Assembly (NCBI GenBank): GCA_013203365.1
Contig: JABMQG010000257.1
Span: forward strand, 1 to 5,585
Source: Planctomycetota bacterium
Lineage (GTDB): Bacteria; Planctomycetota; Phycisphaerae; SM23-33; FEN-1343
Reading direction: 5' to 3'
DNA: 5,585 bases
A model generated the notes under the pieces. That model did no database searches and had not been told where the DNA came from. It worked only from the letters and a program-made list of their open reading frames with translations. The translations under genes were made by a program, and so were the position numbers. This document shows positions 4,971 through 5,585 of this stretch, piece after piece. Within the stretch, counting starts at the first letter, position 1; the number at the start of each line of letters is the position of its first letter.

Positions 4971-5585
4971 ATGAAGCTTACGAATCCGGCGGCAATCAAG
5001 TTTGTCAGCCTTCTGGCAAGTTGGCTGATCCGGGCTTGGCTGGGCACACTGGATATTCGCTTCGCGTTGGACGAGCCGCAGTTGAACCCAAGGCTCATGA
5101 AGCGCAAAGGTGTGTACCTGTTCTGGCACGAGGCGATCTTGTTTCCGGCCTACACCCACGCCCGCGAAGGCTTCGCCACGCTGGTCAGCGAGCATCGCGA
5201 CGGCGAGCTGATCACCCAGGTTTTGCGCATGCTTCGCGGAGAGGCGATTCGCGGCTCGACGACACGAGGCGGCAGTAAGGCCATGCTGAAAATGCTCCGC
5301 AATCGGCGAATGAGACACCTCGGGATCACCCCCGACGGGCCACGCGGTCCTCGGCGAGTCATGCAGGCTGGGCCGGTCTACCTGGCCAGCCGCAGTCGTC
5401 GGCCATTGATACCGGTAGGATTCGCCGCCTGCGACTGCTGGAGGGCGCCGAGTTGGGACCGGATGATACTTCCACGCCCGTGGCGACAGGCGCGGTGTGT
5501 GGCCGGCCGGGCCATCGAGGTGCCGCAAGACCTAGACCGCGACGCTTTGGAAGTCTGGCGACAAAAAGTGCAGACGGCAATGGAC
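4971..5585 (+). CDS. DUF374 / COG2121 lysophospholipid acyltransferase-like protein (3' truncated by window end)
   Basis: The frame stays open from the ATG to the last base (205 codons), so the C-terminus lies outside the window. The visible part matches the DUF374 branch of the lysophospholipid acyltransferase superfamily. In order it shows a hydrophobic N-terminal helix (about 9-25), GVYLFWHEAILFP (47-59), LVSEHRDGELI (71-81) with the His-Asp pair expected at the active site, RGSTTRGGSKAM (94-105), GITPDGPRGPRR (118-129), AGPVYLA (133-139), RPLIPVGFAA (144-153) and SWDRMILPRPW (161-171). Such proteins are thought to move an acyl chain onto a lipid at the inner membrane. In some bacteria they lie near lipid A/Kdo genes, and their exact substrate is largely unknown. 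An in-frame TGA at 4926-4928 and the lack of other good starts support the ATG at 4971. No clear Shine-Dalgarno precedes it (GGCTGAAA only). It begins 11 nt after the T tract of the riboswitch terminator, so its transcription should depend on TPP. A few bases to a few dozen codons are probably missing. Confidence 0.88.
   Translation, partial: MKLTNPAAIKFVSLLASWLIRAWLGTLDIRFALDEPQLNPRLMKRKGVYLFWHEAILFPAYTHAREGFATLVSEHRDGELITQVLRMLRGEAIRGSTTRGGSKAMLKMLRNRRMRHLGITPDGPRGPRRVMQAGPVYLASRSRRPLIPVGFAACDCWRAPSWDRMILPRPWRQARCVAGRAIEVPQDLDRDALEVWRQKVQTAMD

Noticed and set aside
4925..5278. Plus-strand open frame starting between aptamer and terminator, a possible leader peptide or first gene
   Set aside because: It reads through the terminator T tract and then out of frame over the DUF374 gene; no ribosome binding site or family likeness is visible.
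4824..5528. Minus-strand 234-codon open frame opposite the riboswitch and acyltransferase
   Set aside because: It spans the antisense of a structured RNA and of a DUF374 domain and shows no domain of its own.
1..5585. tRNA, rRNA, CRISPR array, insertion sequence or attachment site
   Set aside because: No cloverleaf, conserved rRNA block, regular spacer-repeat array, transposase motif or terminal inverted repeat was found on reading both strands.

Overview
The window reads as chromosomal DNA of a GC-rich, Gram-negative-type bacterium. It encodes peptidoglycan precursor enzymes, an ECF sigma factor with a membrane-anchored partner, an exported helical protein and a DUF374-type acyltransferase. 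That mix, and the style of the sigma operon, fits Planctomycetota or a neighbouring phylum, but this is an inference from general resemblance and no marker gene proves it. There is no sign of phage, insertion sequence, CRISPR array or transferred island.

Layout. (1) Positions 1-125 hold a probable bidirectional terminator whose loop carries a 10-nt tandem duplication. (2) Positions 126-2418, minus strand, hold murC then murB, overlapping by about 35 nt and almost certainly co-transcribed. They perform two cytoplasmic steps of UDP-MurNAc-peptide synthesis. (3) Positions 2419-2781 are a gene-free divergent control region containing a strong two-part stem-loop in the presumed murC leader. (4) Positions 2782-4723, plus strand, hold a three-gene unit: ECF sigma factor, single-pass membrane protein (presumed anti-sigma factor) and exported helical protein. 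A T8 tract and a 13-nt repeated dyad lie between the first two genes. (5) Positions 4724-4970 hold a regulatory leader: a possible terminator for the preceding operon, a candidate promoter, a well-conserved TPP (THI-box) riboswitch aptamer and an intrinsic terminator. (6) From 4971 to the window edge runs an open, 3'-truncated gene for a DUF374 / COG2121 lysophospholipid-acyltransferase-like protein.

The most interesting part is the last. A thiamine pyrophosphate riboswitch sits directly in front of a lipid acyltransferase-like gene, not a recognisable thiamine gene. Its switching parts can be read from the sequence. The 3' strand of aptamer helix P1 (within AAGCGG, 4908-4913) is the exact complement of CCGCTT (4937-4942), which overlaps the left arm and loop of the terminator. 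P1 plus terminator (ligand bound, OFF) and antiterminator (ligand free, ON) are therefore mutually exclusive folds. Either the acyltransferase is the first gene of a thiamine-related operon that continues beyond the window, or it is itself controlled by TPP.
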